DNA of 64,000 bases, taken from contig NZ_FRCX01000008.1 of assembly GCF_900143065.1 (NCBI RefSeq), positions 248,001 to 312,000 of the forward strand, in the 5' to 3' direction. This stretch comes from Duganella sacchari (GTDB lineage: Bacteria > Pseudomonadota > Gammaproteobacteria > Burkholderiales > Burkholderiaceae_D). The notes under the pieces are model-generated. The model was not told the origin of the DNA and made no database searches. It saw only the letters and a program-made list of their open reading frames with translations. Made by a program: the position numbers and the translations under genes. Numbering within the stretch: the stretch's first letter is position 1; every line of letters begins with the position of its first letter. This document shows positions 41,049-49,588 of this stretch, one piece after another.

Positions 41049-41498
41049 ATGAGCAGCTACGACAAAACCCTGATGTCCCTGACCCACACGCTGATCCATG
41101 TGGCACGTTCTTACAAGAGTGCGGCCGACGCCTTGACGGCGGATTTCGAACTGTCGCATGCCAGCGCCTGGCCACTGCTGATGATCTCGCGCCTGGGCGA
41201 CCGTGTACGTCCCAGCCAGGTGGCGGACGCAGTCGGCATCGAACCGCCGTCGCTGGTGCGTATCATTGACCAGCTGGTGGCGGCCGGGCTGGTGCTGCGC
41301 CAGGATGATGCGAGCGACCGCCGCGCCAGGATACTGGCGTTGACGCCGGAAGGTGCGCACATGGCAGCGCGGCTGGAGAAGGCGCTGATTCCATTCCGCC
41401 GTGAGCTGTTCAAGGACATGCCGCAAGCCGATGTGGAAGCGGCGGTGCGGGTGCTCATCAAGCTTGACCAGGTGCTGGCCGAGCGCAGCGCGCCATGA
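41049..41498 (+). CDS. MarR-family transcriptional regulator
   Basis: A 149-residue winged-helix dimer. The DNA-binding part covers GDRVRPSQVADAVGIEPPSL and the wing DDASDRRARILALTPEG, the family signature. It leads an efflux operon: its stop overlaps the ATG of the FUSC permease (ATGA, 41495-41498). A perfect 8-bp inverted repeat lies just upstream. By analogy with other MarR-pump pairs it likely releases the operon when an aromatic acid or similar drug binds. Ligand unknown. Confidence 0.95.
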   Translation: MSSYDKTLMSLTHTLIHVARSYKSAADALTADFELSHASAWPLLMISRLGDRVRPSQVADAVGIEPPSLVRIIDQLVAAGLVLRQDDASDRRARILALTPEGAHMAARLEKALIPFRRELFKDMPQADVEAAVRVLIKLDQVLAERSAP

Positions 41499-43534
41499 AT
41501 GCACCCAAGATGAGCGAGATGCTGTTCTCGCTCAAATGCTTCATGGCTTCCATGCTGGCGCTGTATGTGTCCCTGGCCGCCGGTTTGCCGCGCCCCTTCT
41601 GGGCCATGATGACGGCGTACATCGTCGCCAGCCCGTTGTCCGGCGCGGTGCGGTCGAAAGCGCTGTTCCGCGTGTGCGGCACGCTGATTGGCAGTATCGC
41701 CACCATCATCATGGTGCCGCGCATGGCCAATGCGCCGGAGCTGTTGTCGCTGGCGCTGGCCTGCTGGGTGGGCTTGTGCCTGTATATCTCGCTGCTGGAC
41801 CGCACGCCGCGTTCTTATATCTTCATGCTGGCCGGTTATACGGCAGGCCTGATCGGTTTCCCGGCGGTGTCGGACCCGTCGGCTATTTTTGATACGGGTC
41901 TGGCGCGTGTGGAGGAAATCACCATTGGCATCCTGTCTGCCACGGTGGTGCACTCGCTGGTATTCCCGCAAGGCGTGGGGCCGGTGCTGCTGGGGCGCCT
42001 GGACCGCGCGCTCGCCGACGCGCAGCGCTGGATGGCGAATGTACTCAAGCCGGGCGACGATCAGGCGCAGGCCGCGCATACCCGTCTGGCGCTGGCGGGT
42101 GAAATCAGCGAGCTGCGTGTGATGTCGACCCACCTGCCGTTTGACACGTCGCAGCTGCGCTGGACTGCCGGCATGGTGCATGGCCTGCATGACCGCCTGA
42201 CGGTGATGGTGCCGCTGCTGCTGGCGGTAGAAGACCGTTTGAATACGCTGCGTGAAGTCGATCCCGGCAGCCTGCAACCATGGACCCAGCTGCTGGACGA
42301 TATCGCTTCCTGGGTAGAGGCGGGCCGCGAAGCCGATCCGACGCGTGCCGCGCAACTGCGTGCGCGGCTGGTGCAGCTGAAGCCTGCGCTGGCAGCCCAT
42401 GCCAGCTGGAGCGAGATCCTGCGTCTGAATCTGGCGCAGCGTCTGGACACCCTGATTGAGGCCTGCGAGGACGGCCTGGAATTGCGCAGCAATGTGAGCA
42501 CCGTGATGCAGGGCGGCGTCGCCAGCTACACGCCGCACCTGACGCCGGCCATTCTGCACCGCGACCATGGCATGGCTTTCCGGTCGGCGCTGGCAGCCGT
42601 GGTGGCGATTTTGCTGTGCTGCGCGTTCTGGATTTTGACCGCATGGCCATCCGGTGCGGCAGCGCCAATGATGGCCGGGGTGTTGTGCTGCTTCTTCGCG
42701 ACGCAGGACAACCCGGTGCCGGCGATACGCATGTTCCTCAAGTGGACCGTGATATCGATGCCGGTGGCGGCGTTCTACATCCTGTTCGTGCTGCCTGCGG
42801 TGCACAGCTACGAAATGCTGGTACTGGTGATCGCGCCGGTGTTCCTGATCGGCGGCGTGTTCATGCCGCGTCCGGCCACGGCGGGAGCCTCGCTGGCTTT
42901 CCTGATCGGCGTGGCGGGCACCTTGTCGTTGCAGGACACGGGCACGCTGGATATTCCTGGCTTCCTGAACAGTATGACGGCGCAGCTGTCAGGCTTTATC
43001 GTCGCCGCAGTCATCACCAGCTTGATCCGCACGGTAGGTGGCGACTGGATGGCCAATCGCATGCTGCGCAAGGCTCGCCGTGAAGTGGCGCAGATGGCGC
43101 AGGCCGCGTCGCCACAGCCGCTGCTGCATATCTCGGCGCGCATGGTGGACCGGATTGGGCTGCTGATGCCGCGCCTGGCGATTGCCCACCCGACGCCGGA
43201 GGCGCGCGCCAGCGCGGTGGATGGCCTGCGTGAACTGCGCGTTGGTCTGCATGTTGCGCAGCTGTGCGGCTTGCAGCAAGCGCTGGAGCAGGCCGGCGTG
43301 GCATTGCGGCCGTTGCTGCAAAAGCTGGGCGCTTATTTGGGCAGTGGTGGCCATGCCCATGGGCAGGCGCCCGCCGCGCTGCTCGATGGTCTGGACAGCA
43401 CCTTGCGCGCAGTGTGTGCGGTGTCGCCGGCTGCAGCCGGTGAAGCGCGCGCGCAGGCCGCAGCCGCGCTGGCAAGCATGCGGCGCGACCTGTTCCCGCG
43501 TGCCGCCGCCTATCAACCGGAGACCGCATCGTGA
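41495..43534 (+). CDS. FUSC-family (AaeB-like) inner-membrane efflux component
   Basis: A 679-residue membrane protein with two halves, each with a cluster of hydrophobic helices (residues ~10-150 and ~360-510) followed by a cytoplasmic domain. This is the architecture of fusaric-acid resistance / p-hydroxybenzoate efflux proteins (FusC/AaeB). FWAMMTAYIVASPLSG in the first cluster and PMMAGVLCCFFATQDNP in the second are typical. With the DUF1656 protein, membrane-fusion protein and outer-membrane channel downstream it forms a complete pump for aromatic carboxylic acids, the class known for this family. Start and stop overlap both neighbours. Confidence 0.93.
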   Translation: MNAPKMSEMLFSLKCFMASMLALYVSLAAGLPRPFWAMMTAYIVASPLSGAVRSKALFRVCGTLIGSIATIIMVPRMANAPELLSLALACWVGLCLYISLLDRTPRSYIFMLAGYTAGLIGFPAVSDPSAIFDTGLARVEEITIGILSATVVHSLVFPQGVGPVLLGRLDRALADAQRWMANVLKPGDDQAQAAHTRLALAGEISELRVMSTHLPFDTSQLRWTAGMVHGLHDRLTVMVPLLLAVEDRLNTLREVDPGSLQPWTQLLDDIASWVEAGREADPTRAAQLRARLVQLKPALAAHASWSEILRLNLAQRLDTLIEACEDGLELRSNVSTVMQGGVASYTPHLTPAILHRDHGMAFRSALAAVVAILLCCAFWILTAWPSGAAAPMMAGVLCCFFATQDNPVPAIRMFLKWTVISMPVAAFYILFVLPAVHSYEMLVLVIAPVFLIGGVFMPRPATAGASLAFLIGVAGTLSLQDTGTLDIPGFLNSMTAQLSGFIVAAVITSLIRTVGGDWMANRMLRKARREVAQMAQAASPQPLLHISARMVDRIGLLMPRLAIAHPTPEARASAVDGLRELRVGLHVAQLCGLQQALEQAGVALRPLLQKLGAYLGSGGHAHGQAPAALLDGLDSTLRAVCAVSPAAAGEARAQAAAALASMRRDLFPRAAAYQPETAS

Positions 43535-43737
43535 TTGCTGAATTGAGTCTGTACGGACTATACGTACCTACCTTGCTGCTGTTGTCCATACTCGCGCTGA
43601 TCTGCACGCGCGTACTGGGCCGGCTGCTGATGCGGGTTGGCTTCTACCGTCTGGTGTGGCATCCCGCCTTGTTTGAATTTGCGCTGTTCTTTATTTTCCT
43701 GGGCAGCTTCTCTACATTGTTGATGAATCGGGGCTAA
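43531..43737 (+). CDS. DUF1656 small membrane protein (AaeX-like)
   Basis: A 68-residue protein with two hydrophobic helices (residues ~10-28 and ~44-60). It begins at a GTG that overlaps the FUSC stop (GTGA). It starts IAELSLYGLYVPTLL and contains VWHPALFEFALFF, the DUF1656 signature. Such proteins always accompany AaeA/AaeB-type pumps; their role is unclear, probably complex assembly. Its position between the FUSC and HlyD genes is the standard order. Confidence 0.93.
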   Translation: MIAELSLYGLYVPTLLLLSILALICTRVLGRLLMRVGFYRLVWHPALFEFALFFIFLGSFSTLLMNRG

Positions 43738-43739
43738 AC

Positions 43740-44618
43740 ATGAACCTCAAAACTCCTTTACTAGCCACTGGCCGATTTATTGTGACCATGGCGGCAGTGG
43801 CTGTCGCAGGTGTGATGGCGTGGCGCCTGTGGCAGCACTATGAGGTGGAACCCTGGACGCGCGATGGCCGCGTGAAGGCGGATGTGGTGCAGATAGCACC
43901 AGACGTTACCGGCCAGGTGACTGCGGTGCTGGTGCACGATAACCAGCAGGTGAAAGCTGGACAGGTATTGTTTGAAGTCGACCGCGCGCGCTTTGAGCTG
44001 GCGCTGCGCCAGGCCGAAGCCGCAGTGCAGGCGCAGCGCGCCACGCTGGAGCAGGCGCAGAAGGAAGCGCGCCGCAATACCGATCTGCGTGATCTGGTAT
44101 CGACTGAAACGCGCGAGCAGGGTTCGTCGCGCGTGGACCAGCTGCGCGCCGCGCTGGCGCAAGCGGTGGTGAATCGCGATGTGGCCAGGCTGAATCTGGA
44201 TCGCACCCGTGTGGTGTCGCCGGTGAATGGCACGATTTCGAATCTGGATCTGCGGGCCGGCTCCTACGTCAGCACAGGACGCGCGGTGATGGCGCTGATC
44301 GACAGCGATTCCTATTACGTGGAAGGCTATTTTGAAGAAACCAAGCTGCCGGCCATCCGCGTCGGCGATGCGGTGGCGGTGCTGCCGATGGGCGCTTCGC
44401 TGCGCCTGAGCGGCCATGTGGAAAGCCTGTCCGGTGGCGTGGCGGACCGTGACCGCAGCACCTCGGCGAATCTGCTGTCCAGTGTGAATCCGACCTTCAA
44501 CTGGGTACGTCTGGCGCAGCGCATTCCGGTGCGTATCAAGCTGGATGCGCTGCCTCAAGGCGCCCGCCTGGTGGCCGGGCAGACCGTGACGGTTGATGTG
44601 CAGACCAAACACTCGTGA
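43740..44618 (+). CDS. HlyD-family membrane fusion protein (AaeA-like)
   Basis: A 292-residue periplasmic adaptor with one N-terminal membrane anchor (residues ~12-28). The paired half-motifs of the biotinyl-lipoyl domain are VQIAPDVTGQVTAVLVHDNQ and VVSPVNGTISNLDLRAG, with a coiled hairpin between them (residues ~75-140). A beta-barrel domain completes the protein. It bridges the FUSC inner-membrane protein and the outer-membrane channel encoded on either side. The start is 2 bp after the DUF1656 stop. Confidence 0.95.
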   Translation: MNLKTPLLATGRFIVTMAAVAVAGVMAWRLWQHYEVEPWTRDGRVKADVVQIAPDVTGQVTAVLVHDNQQVKAGQVLFEVDRARFELALRQAEAAVQAQRATLEQAQKEARRNTDLRDLVSTETREQGSSRVDQLRAALAQAVVNRDVARLNLDRTRVVSPVNGTISNLDLRAGSYVSTGRAVMALIDSDSYYVEGYFEETKLPAIRVGDAVAVLPMGASLRLSGHVESLSGGVADRDRSTSANLLSSVNPTFNWVRLAQRIPVRIKLDALPQGARLVAGQTVTVDVQTKHS

Positions 44619-44631
44619 TGCGGAGGATGTG

Positions 44632-46053
44632 ATGAACTCCCTGAAAATACTCGGTGGCGTGACGCTGCTCGCTGCCCTGGCGGCTTGCAGCACGGTCGGC
44701 CCGAATTACAAGGTGCCGGAACAGGCGGTAACCCAGCGTCCGCAGGCCGGTGCGGCTTTCATCGGTACGCAGGAGGCGTCGTTCAAGCCGGAGCCATTGC
44801 CTGCACATTGGTGGCGTCTGTATGACGATCCCGTACTTGACCAGCTGATTCAGAAAGCGTTGGCGGCCAATACCGACCTGCGCGTGGCCTCGGCCAACCT
44901 GGCGCGCACGCGTGCCGTGCTGCAGGAAGTGGAGGAGGGCGAGAAACCGGTGGTCAGCGTGAGCGCGGCGCCGGGTGTCGGCCGTTCGTCCGGCGTGGTC
45001 AAAGGTTCGCCAACGGCGCTGCCGGACAAATGGACTTACGACACGGGCGTCAGCGTCTCCTACCAGGCCGACATGTTCGGCAAGATCGCCCGTGCCGTGG
45101 AGGCAGCCAATGCCGACACCCAGGCTGCACAGGCGGGGGTGGACCTGGTGCGCGTGACCGTGGCCGCCGATACTGCGCGCGCCTATGCCGATGCCTGCTC
45201 GGCGGTGCGCCAGATCGCTGTGGCACAGCAGGCGGTGGATCTGCAGCAGAAATTCGTCGCGCTGACGGAGCAGCGCACGCATGCCGGCCGTGGCACCGAC
45301 ATCGATGGCGCGCGTGCCCGCAGCCAGCTGGCGCAGTTGCAGGCCGCCTTGCCGCCGCTGCAGGCGCAGCACCGTACCGCGCACTATCGCCTGGCGGCGC
45401 TCACCGGGCTGACGCCGCAAGAGATGGACATGCATCTGCTGACCTGCAAGGTTGCACCTCGTCTGACCACGCAGATTCCGGTTGGCGATGGCGCCGCACT
45501 GCTGCGCCGCCGTCCCGACATCCGCCAGGCCGAGCGCAACCTGGCTGGCGCCACCGCGCGCATCGGCGTCGCCACGGCCGACCTGTACCCGAGCATCAGC
45601 CTGGGCGCATCGGTGGGCAGCACGGGCCTGCTGGACCATTTCGGCGCCGGCAATGCCTTCCGCTGGAGCCTTGGTCCGCTGATTTCGTGGACGCTGCCGG
45701 ACACCGGTTCCGCCCGTAGCCGCATCAGGCAGGCGGAAGCCGGTACGGATGGCGCGCTGGCGCGCTTTGACGGCACCGTGCTTAACGCCTTGAAGGAAGT
45801 GGAAAGCGCGATGACGGTCTATGCGCGTGAGCTGGACCGCAATGCAGCGCTGAAGACGGCGCGCGACCAGAGCGCGCTGGCGTCCGAACAATCGCACCGC
45901 CTCTATCAGTATGGACGCACGGACTTCCTGACGGTGCTCGATGCCGACCGCACGCTGGCCGCCACGGATGCCGCGTGGGCTGCGTCCGATGCGGCGCTGG
46001 CTTCCGACCAGGTCGCGCTGTTTCTGGCGCTGGGCGGTGGCTGGGAGCAGTAG
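44632..46053 (+). CDS. NodT-type outer-membrane efflux lipoprotein
   Basis: A 473-residue TolC-superfamily channel. The ATG at 44632 is chosen (GGAGG 6 bp before) so that residues 1-20 form a lipoprotein signal with AALAAC at the lipidation site, as in RND/MFS-linked NodT channels. Two repeats of the helical barrel/strand unit are present; conserved points are WWRLYDDPVLDQLI, the LLRRRPDIRQAERNLAGA segment and FLTVLDADRTL near the end. It ends the five-gene marR-efflux operon and should form the outer-membrane exit duct for the AaeA/AaeB-type pump. Confidence 0.95.
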   Translation: MNSLKILGGVTLLAALAACSTVGPNYKVPEQAVTQRPQAGAAFIGTQEASFKPEPLPAHWWRLYDDPVLDQLIQKALAANTDLRVASANLARTRAVLQEVEEGEKPVVSVSAAPGVGRSSGVVKGSPTALPDKWTYDTGVSVSYQADMFGKIARAVEAANADTQAAQAGVDLVRVTVAADTARAYADACSAVRQIAVAQQAVDLQQKFVALTEQRTHAGRGTDIDGARARSQLAQLQAALPPLQAQHRTAHYRLAALTGLTPQEMDMHLLTCKVAPRLTTQIPVGDGAALLRRRPDIRQAERNLAGATARIGVATADLYPSISLGASVGSTGLLDHFGAGNAFRWSLGPLISWTLPDTGSARSRIRQAEAGTDGALARFDGTVLNALKEVESAMTVYARELDRNAALKTARDQSALASEQSHRLYQYGRTDFLTVLDADRTLAATDAAWAASDAALASDQVALFLALGGGWEQ

Positions 46054-46094
46054 CAATGGTATGCTATCGCCTTCGTTTATAAGGAGTGAGCATC

Positions 46095-46631
46095 ATGGGA
46101 CTGGCGGATCAGTTACTAAAAGCCGGCTTGGTCGATAAAAAGAAGGTTAAAGTCGTCAATCAGACCAAGAGCAAGCAGCAGAAAGATGAACGCCGCAGCG
46201 GCGTGGAAACCGTGGATGAAGTGCGTCTGGCGGCGCAGGAGCAGCAACGCGCCAACGCCGAGAAAGCGCGCCAGGCCAACGCCCAGCGCGACGCCGCCGC
46301 CCAGCAGAAGGCCATCGCCGCGCAGATCACGCAGATGGTGCAGCAGAATAAGCAGAGCAAGGGTAACAACGGCGATATCGCCTACAACTTCACCTTTGGC
46401 ACCAAGATCGAGCGTATCTATGTGACTGCCGCGGTGCGCGAGCATCTGGTGACTGGCCGCCTGGTCATCATCGGCGAGAATGGCAGCTACGAGCTGGTGC
46501 CGCGCGTGATTGCCGACAAAATCGCCGAGCGCAATCCGGACATCGTGGTGCGCGTGAAGCAGGCCAGCACAGAGGTCGAGGAAGACGATCCATACGCAGC
46601 CTACAAGATCCCTGATGATCTGATGTGGTAA
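46095..46631 (+). CDS. DUF2058 (YaiL-like) protein
   Basis: A 178-residue soluble protein. The ATG at 46095 is chosen, 8 bp after AAGGAG. The N-terminal part is MGLADQLLKAGLVDKKKVKV, followed by a long, charged, Gln/Ala-rich helix (residues ~28-85) probably forming a coiled coil. The C-terminal domain (YNFTFGTKIERIYVTAAVRE, YELVPRVIADKIAERNP) is the DUF2058 core. The E. coli homologue YaiL has been linked to nucleoprotein or polynucleotide functions but has no defined activity. It is followed by a convergent CAP-domain gene. Confidence 0.93.
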   Translation: MGLADQLLKAGLVDKKKVKVVNQTKSKQQKDERRSGVETVDEVRLAAQEQQRANAEKARQANAQRDAAAQQKAIAAQITQMVQQNKQSKGNNGDIAYNFTFGTKIERIYVTAAVREHLVTGRLVIIGENGSYELVPRVIADKIAERNPDIVVRVKQASTEVEEDDPYAAYKIPDDLMW

Positions 46632-46634
46632 AAC

Positions 46635-47522
46635 CTAGCGCGGCTTGCCGAACACCTGTGTCCAGTAGATGATGCCGGCGTTCGGTCCCGGCGACCTGCT
46701 GTAGGCCGCACCCATCTCGGTGAATTCCGGGGTCATGATGTTGGCGCAGTGGCCTGGGCTGGTGAGCCAGCTGTCCAGCGTCTCCTGCGGTGAGTGCTGG
46801 CCCGCCGCGATGTTCTCGCCGATGCGCGACCATGCATAGCCGGCGCGTCTGGCGCGCTCGCCAACCACGCTGCCATCTTTGGCGGCGTGACTGAAATACT
46901 GCTGCGTCGCCATATCGTTGCTGTGCGCTAGCGCCGTCTCTCCCAATTGCTGGTTCCATCGTACCGGGGGCGCCGGTGGATAAGACTGTTCGCCGCAATT
47001 GCGTGCCGTGGCGCGTGCTGCATTCACACCGTCGAGCAGGATTTGCCCGACTTCCCGCCAATCCTCCATCAATATGGCAACGCCCGGCGTGGTGGGCGGT
47101 GGCATGCCCGCAGGACGCGGTGGTGCAGGTTGTGCGAGTACCACTGTCCATTCATTGCCATTGCGTGAGCTGCCGATTTCCGTGTAACCGCTCTTCAGCA
47201 GCGTGCCGCAGTGCTGCCACAATATGGTTTGCATGGCGTCCTGCGGCGTGCGTGGCCCGGTGACCGTAATGGCGTCTGCTTGCCCGCTGTTGTAGCCGGC
47301 ACGCTCCAGCGCTGCCGCAAGTATCGTTGCGGGAGCGATGCGGATGGTGGACAGCTGCGGTTGCGGCGTGAGCGCAGGCAGCGGCTGCGCGCGCTGGCCC
47401 TCGCAGACACCTGGCGCAGCACGGTAGGCATTAATCATGGTCATGAGCTGTTCGGCATCCGGTTGCGGCGCGGCGCTGGCGGCGCAGGAGATGGCGAGCA
47501 GCGGTGCTACGTAGCGCTTCAT
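46635..47522 (-). CDS. exported protein with two CAP/SCP domains, first one degenerate
   Basis: A 295-residue exported protein (signal peptide residues 1-17). The second half (residues ~160-295) is a full CAP domain: LLDGVNAARA, ALAHSNDMATQQYFSHAAKD, RRAGYAWSRIGENIA and SPGHCANIMTPEFTEMG. The first half repeats the layout in weaker form (MTMINAYRAAPGVCEGQ, then a Cys-containing WQHCGTLLKSGYTEIG) and lacks the His/Glu cavity residues, so it looks like a degenerate first copy. A Pro-rich linker (PAPPRPAGMPPPTTPG) joins them. The start lies 1 bp from the stop of an M28 peptidase gene, so the two are co-transcribed. Function unknown. Confidence 0.88.
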   Translation of the reverse strand: MKRYVAPLLAISCAASAAPQPDAEQLMTMINAYRAAPGVCEGQRAQPLPALTPQPQLSTIRIAPATILAAALERAGYNSGQADAITVTGPRTPQDAMQTILWQHCGTLLKSGYTEIGSSRNGNEWTVVLAQPAPPRPAGMPPPTTPGVAILMEDWREVGQILLDGVNAARATARNCGEQSYPPAPPVRWNQQLGETALAHSNDMATQQYFSHAAKDGSVVGERARRAGYAWSRIGENIAAGQHSPQETLDSWLTSPGHCANIMTPEFTEMGAAYSRSPGPNAGIIYWTQVFGKPR

Positions 47523-47523
47523 A

Positions 47524-49518
47524 TCACTTCCAGTGGATGATGCCGGCTGCCGCGAGGCGCTCGAAGTAGGCTGCAATATCTGCTTGCGGCACACCCATGT
47601 AGCGGCCGCTGATGATGTCGCGGATCTCGCTGACCGAGCGGCGGCCGTCGGCCAGATTCATGGTTTCGTACAGGATCAAATCGCCGTGGCCCTTGAATTC
47701 CGGCATCGGAGGACTCTTCAAGCCGCGTGCCTTTTCCATCTCCTCCACATGGTCGTAATAGTAGACGCTCAACGGTCCGCGGATGGCGGCCGATGGTTGC
47801 GGAATGCGCAAGTCTCGCTGCTGCGCGGCGGGTACGGATGTCTGCTGCGCCTTGATCTGCTCCGTCAGCGTGCGCGTGGCAGCTGCGGTGGATGGCCAGC
47901 GCTGGGCCAGGGTTTGCAGGCTGCTGGTGTTCATGGCCAGCGTTTCGCGCACAGCCAGTGCGCCATCGCGGTGATTTTCGCTTAGCGCCGCGCGCAGGCG
48001 TGCTTGCGCCAGTTGCTGCTCGCCTTGATAGCGGGTGATGGCCAGCAGGCGTGGTGCTTCGGCTTCCGGCAGGGCCGCCAGTGTGTAGGCAATGCCGGCC
48101 CCCAGATAGGTCACGCGTCCCAGTTTGGTCGCATCCAGATTTTCCGGCTGGTCCTTGTTGGTGTGGATGGTGACGTCTGGCCAGTCGTGGAAGTACAGCA
48201 TGGGAACGCCCCACGCCTGGAACACTTCATGGTCGCTGCCCAGCTCCACATTGCGTACGTCGCCCAGGAACAGGTCACGCGAGGCGCCTGGCGTGACGAA
48301 GCCGGCGTAGCTGTCGCCGCCACGCTCCGCATACTGCGCCGACGCGGTGCTGACTTCATCGAAGAAGGCCTGGCCGATATCGTTCAGCACATGCGGTAGC
48401 GTTTGTGCAGTGCGCGACAGGTGGAAGGTACTGTGGGTGCTGCCCAGCAGGGCGCCCACCATATCCATGTGGATACCGCCGACGATGCGGTTTTTCAGTT
48501 CGGGATTGCGCGCCAGCCAGGCTTGCGAGCCGGCGATTTCCGGTGTCCACAAAAAGCGTATGCTGAGGCGGGGACGGGCAATCGCGCCGGATTGAATCGC
48601 CTGGTTCAGTGCGCGCGCCACTTGCAGAATCGCGGCGCTGCCCGATGCATTGTCGTTGGCGCCGGCCGACTGGTGGCACAGGTGGGCCGTCAGTATCACT
48701 TCGCCGGCGTCCGGATCGGTGCCGGGAATGGTGGCGGTGACCACGTCCAGACTGGCGGGCGCCATGCTGGCGCGAACCTGTGCGTGCAGGGTGACCGCTT
48801 CGCCTGCGCTGAGGCGCTTGCGGTAGTCATTGGCCTGCCGCTTCGAGAGCATGAAGGCAAACCGGTTCTGCGTCTGGTATGGCGACAGATGGCCCCAGCG
48901 TACCAGGTCCGTGTCGTCGCCCGACCATGCGCTGGTCTGGTTGGGGAAATCAGACAGGATGCCTGCCGCGCCGCGCTCCTCCACCGCCAGCCTGTGCACC
49001 AGCGGCAGCGGCCCGCTGGCCAGTACCAGCTTGCCTTTGATGGCCTTGCCTTCGTAGTCCTGCGGCGTGGTGCCGGCGCCGACGCTGAGCAGATGCGCCT
49101 GGACGTCGGCATTCTGGCTGTAGTCCGCCAGTGCCACCGGCAGTTGCGGGAAACGGGCGATGGGGCGTGGCTGGGGCGATACTTCGTCCAGCTGCGCGTC
49201 CTGTGGGTTCCAGCCACCATAGCTGCGGAAGTGGGCATACTGCGTGCTGCCGTCGGCGGGGAAGTGTTCGATCGCAGCGTCGCGCATGCCGGCGCTGCGC
49301 GCCTGTTCCTGCATCCATTTGGCCGCTGCCGCATAGCCGGGCGAGCCGTGCACACGGTGGAAGCGGCCCAGTGTGCGTACGGTTTCCAGCGCGGCCTGGC
49401 CGTCAACGTTGGCGTGGATGGCTTCCGGCACAGCGTTGGGCCAGAAGGCAATGTGGCGCTCGGCCGCCATGGCGGAAGCGGCGGCGAACAGCAGGGCAAG
49501 CAGCGGCAGTTTGGACAA
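47524..49518 (-). CDS. exported M28-type peptidase of the DUF4910 kind, with C-terminal winged-helix-like domain
   Basis: A 664-residue exported enzyme (signal peptide residues 1-18). A PA-like insert lies at ~130-260, the M28 core at ~270-480. Metal-site motifs are ILTAHLCHQSAGANDNASG (Cys where other M28 enzymes have Asp, as I remember for this subgroup), WTPEIAGS, HMDMVG and GSDHEVF. The last ~130 residues include a helical stretch and a small C-terminal domain ending YFERLAAAGIIHWK, which resembles a winged helix. Aminopeptidase activity is likely but the substrate is unknown. It is translated just before the tandem-CAP gene. Upstream at 49544-49559 is a sequence resembling the TetR operator. 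Confidence 0.88.
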   Translation of the reverse strand: MSKLPLLALLFAAASAMAAERHIAFWPNAVPEAIHANVDGQAALETVRTLGRFHRVHGSPGYAAAAKWMQEQARSAGMRDAAIEHFPADGSTQYAHFRSYGGWNPQDAQLDEVSPQPRPIARFPQLPVALADYSQNADVQAHLLSVGAGTTPQDYEGKAIKGKLVLASGPLPLVHRLAVEERGAAGILSDFPNQTSAWSGDDTDLVRWGHLSPYQTQNRFAFMLSKRQANDYRKRLSAGEAVTLHAQVRASMAPASLDVVTATIPGTDPDAGEVILTAHLCHQSAGANDNASGSAAILQVARALNQAIQSGAIARPRLSIRFLWTPEIAGSQAWLARNPELKNRIVGGIHMDMVGALLGSTHSTFHLSRTAQTLPHVLNDIGQAFFDEVSTASAQYAERGGDSYAGFVTPGASRDLFLGDVRNVELGSDHEVFQAWGVPMLYFHDWPDVTIHTNKDQPENLDATKLGRVTYLGAGIAYTLAALPEAEAPRLLAITRYQGEQQLAQARLRAALSENHRDGALAVRETLAMNTSSLQTLAQRWPSTAAATRTLTEQIKAQQTSVPAAQQRDLRIPQPSAAIRGPLSVYYYDHVEEMEKARGLKSPPMPEFKGHGDLILYETMNLADGRRSVSEIRDIISGRYMGVPQADIAAYFERLAAAGIIHWK

Positions 49519-49588
49519 GGCGGCTCCTGATCGGTAACGTGGCGTGACCGGTCATCTTGTCACAGCGCCGCTGCGGGCGCAACGGGGA

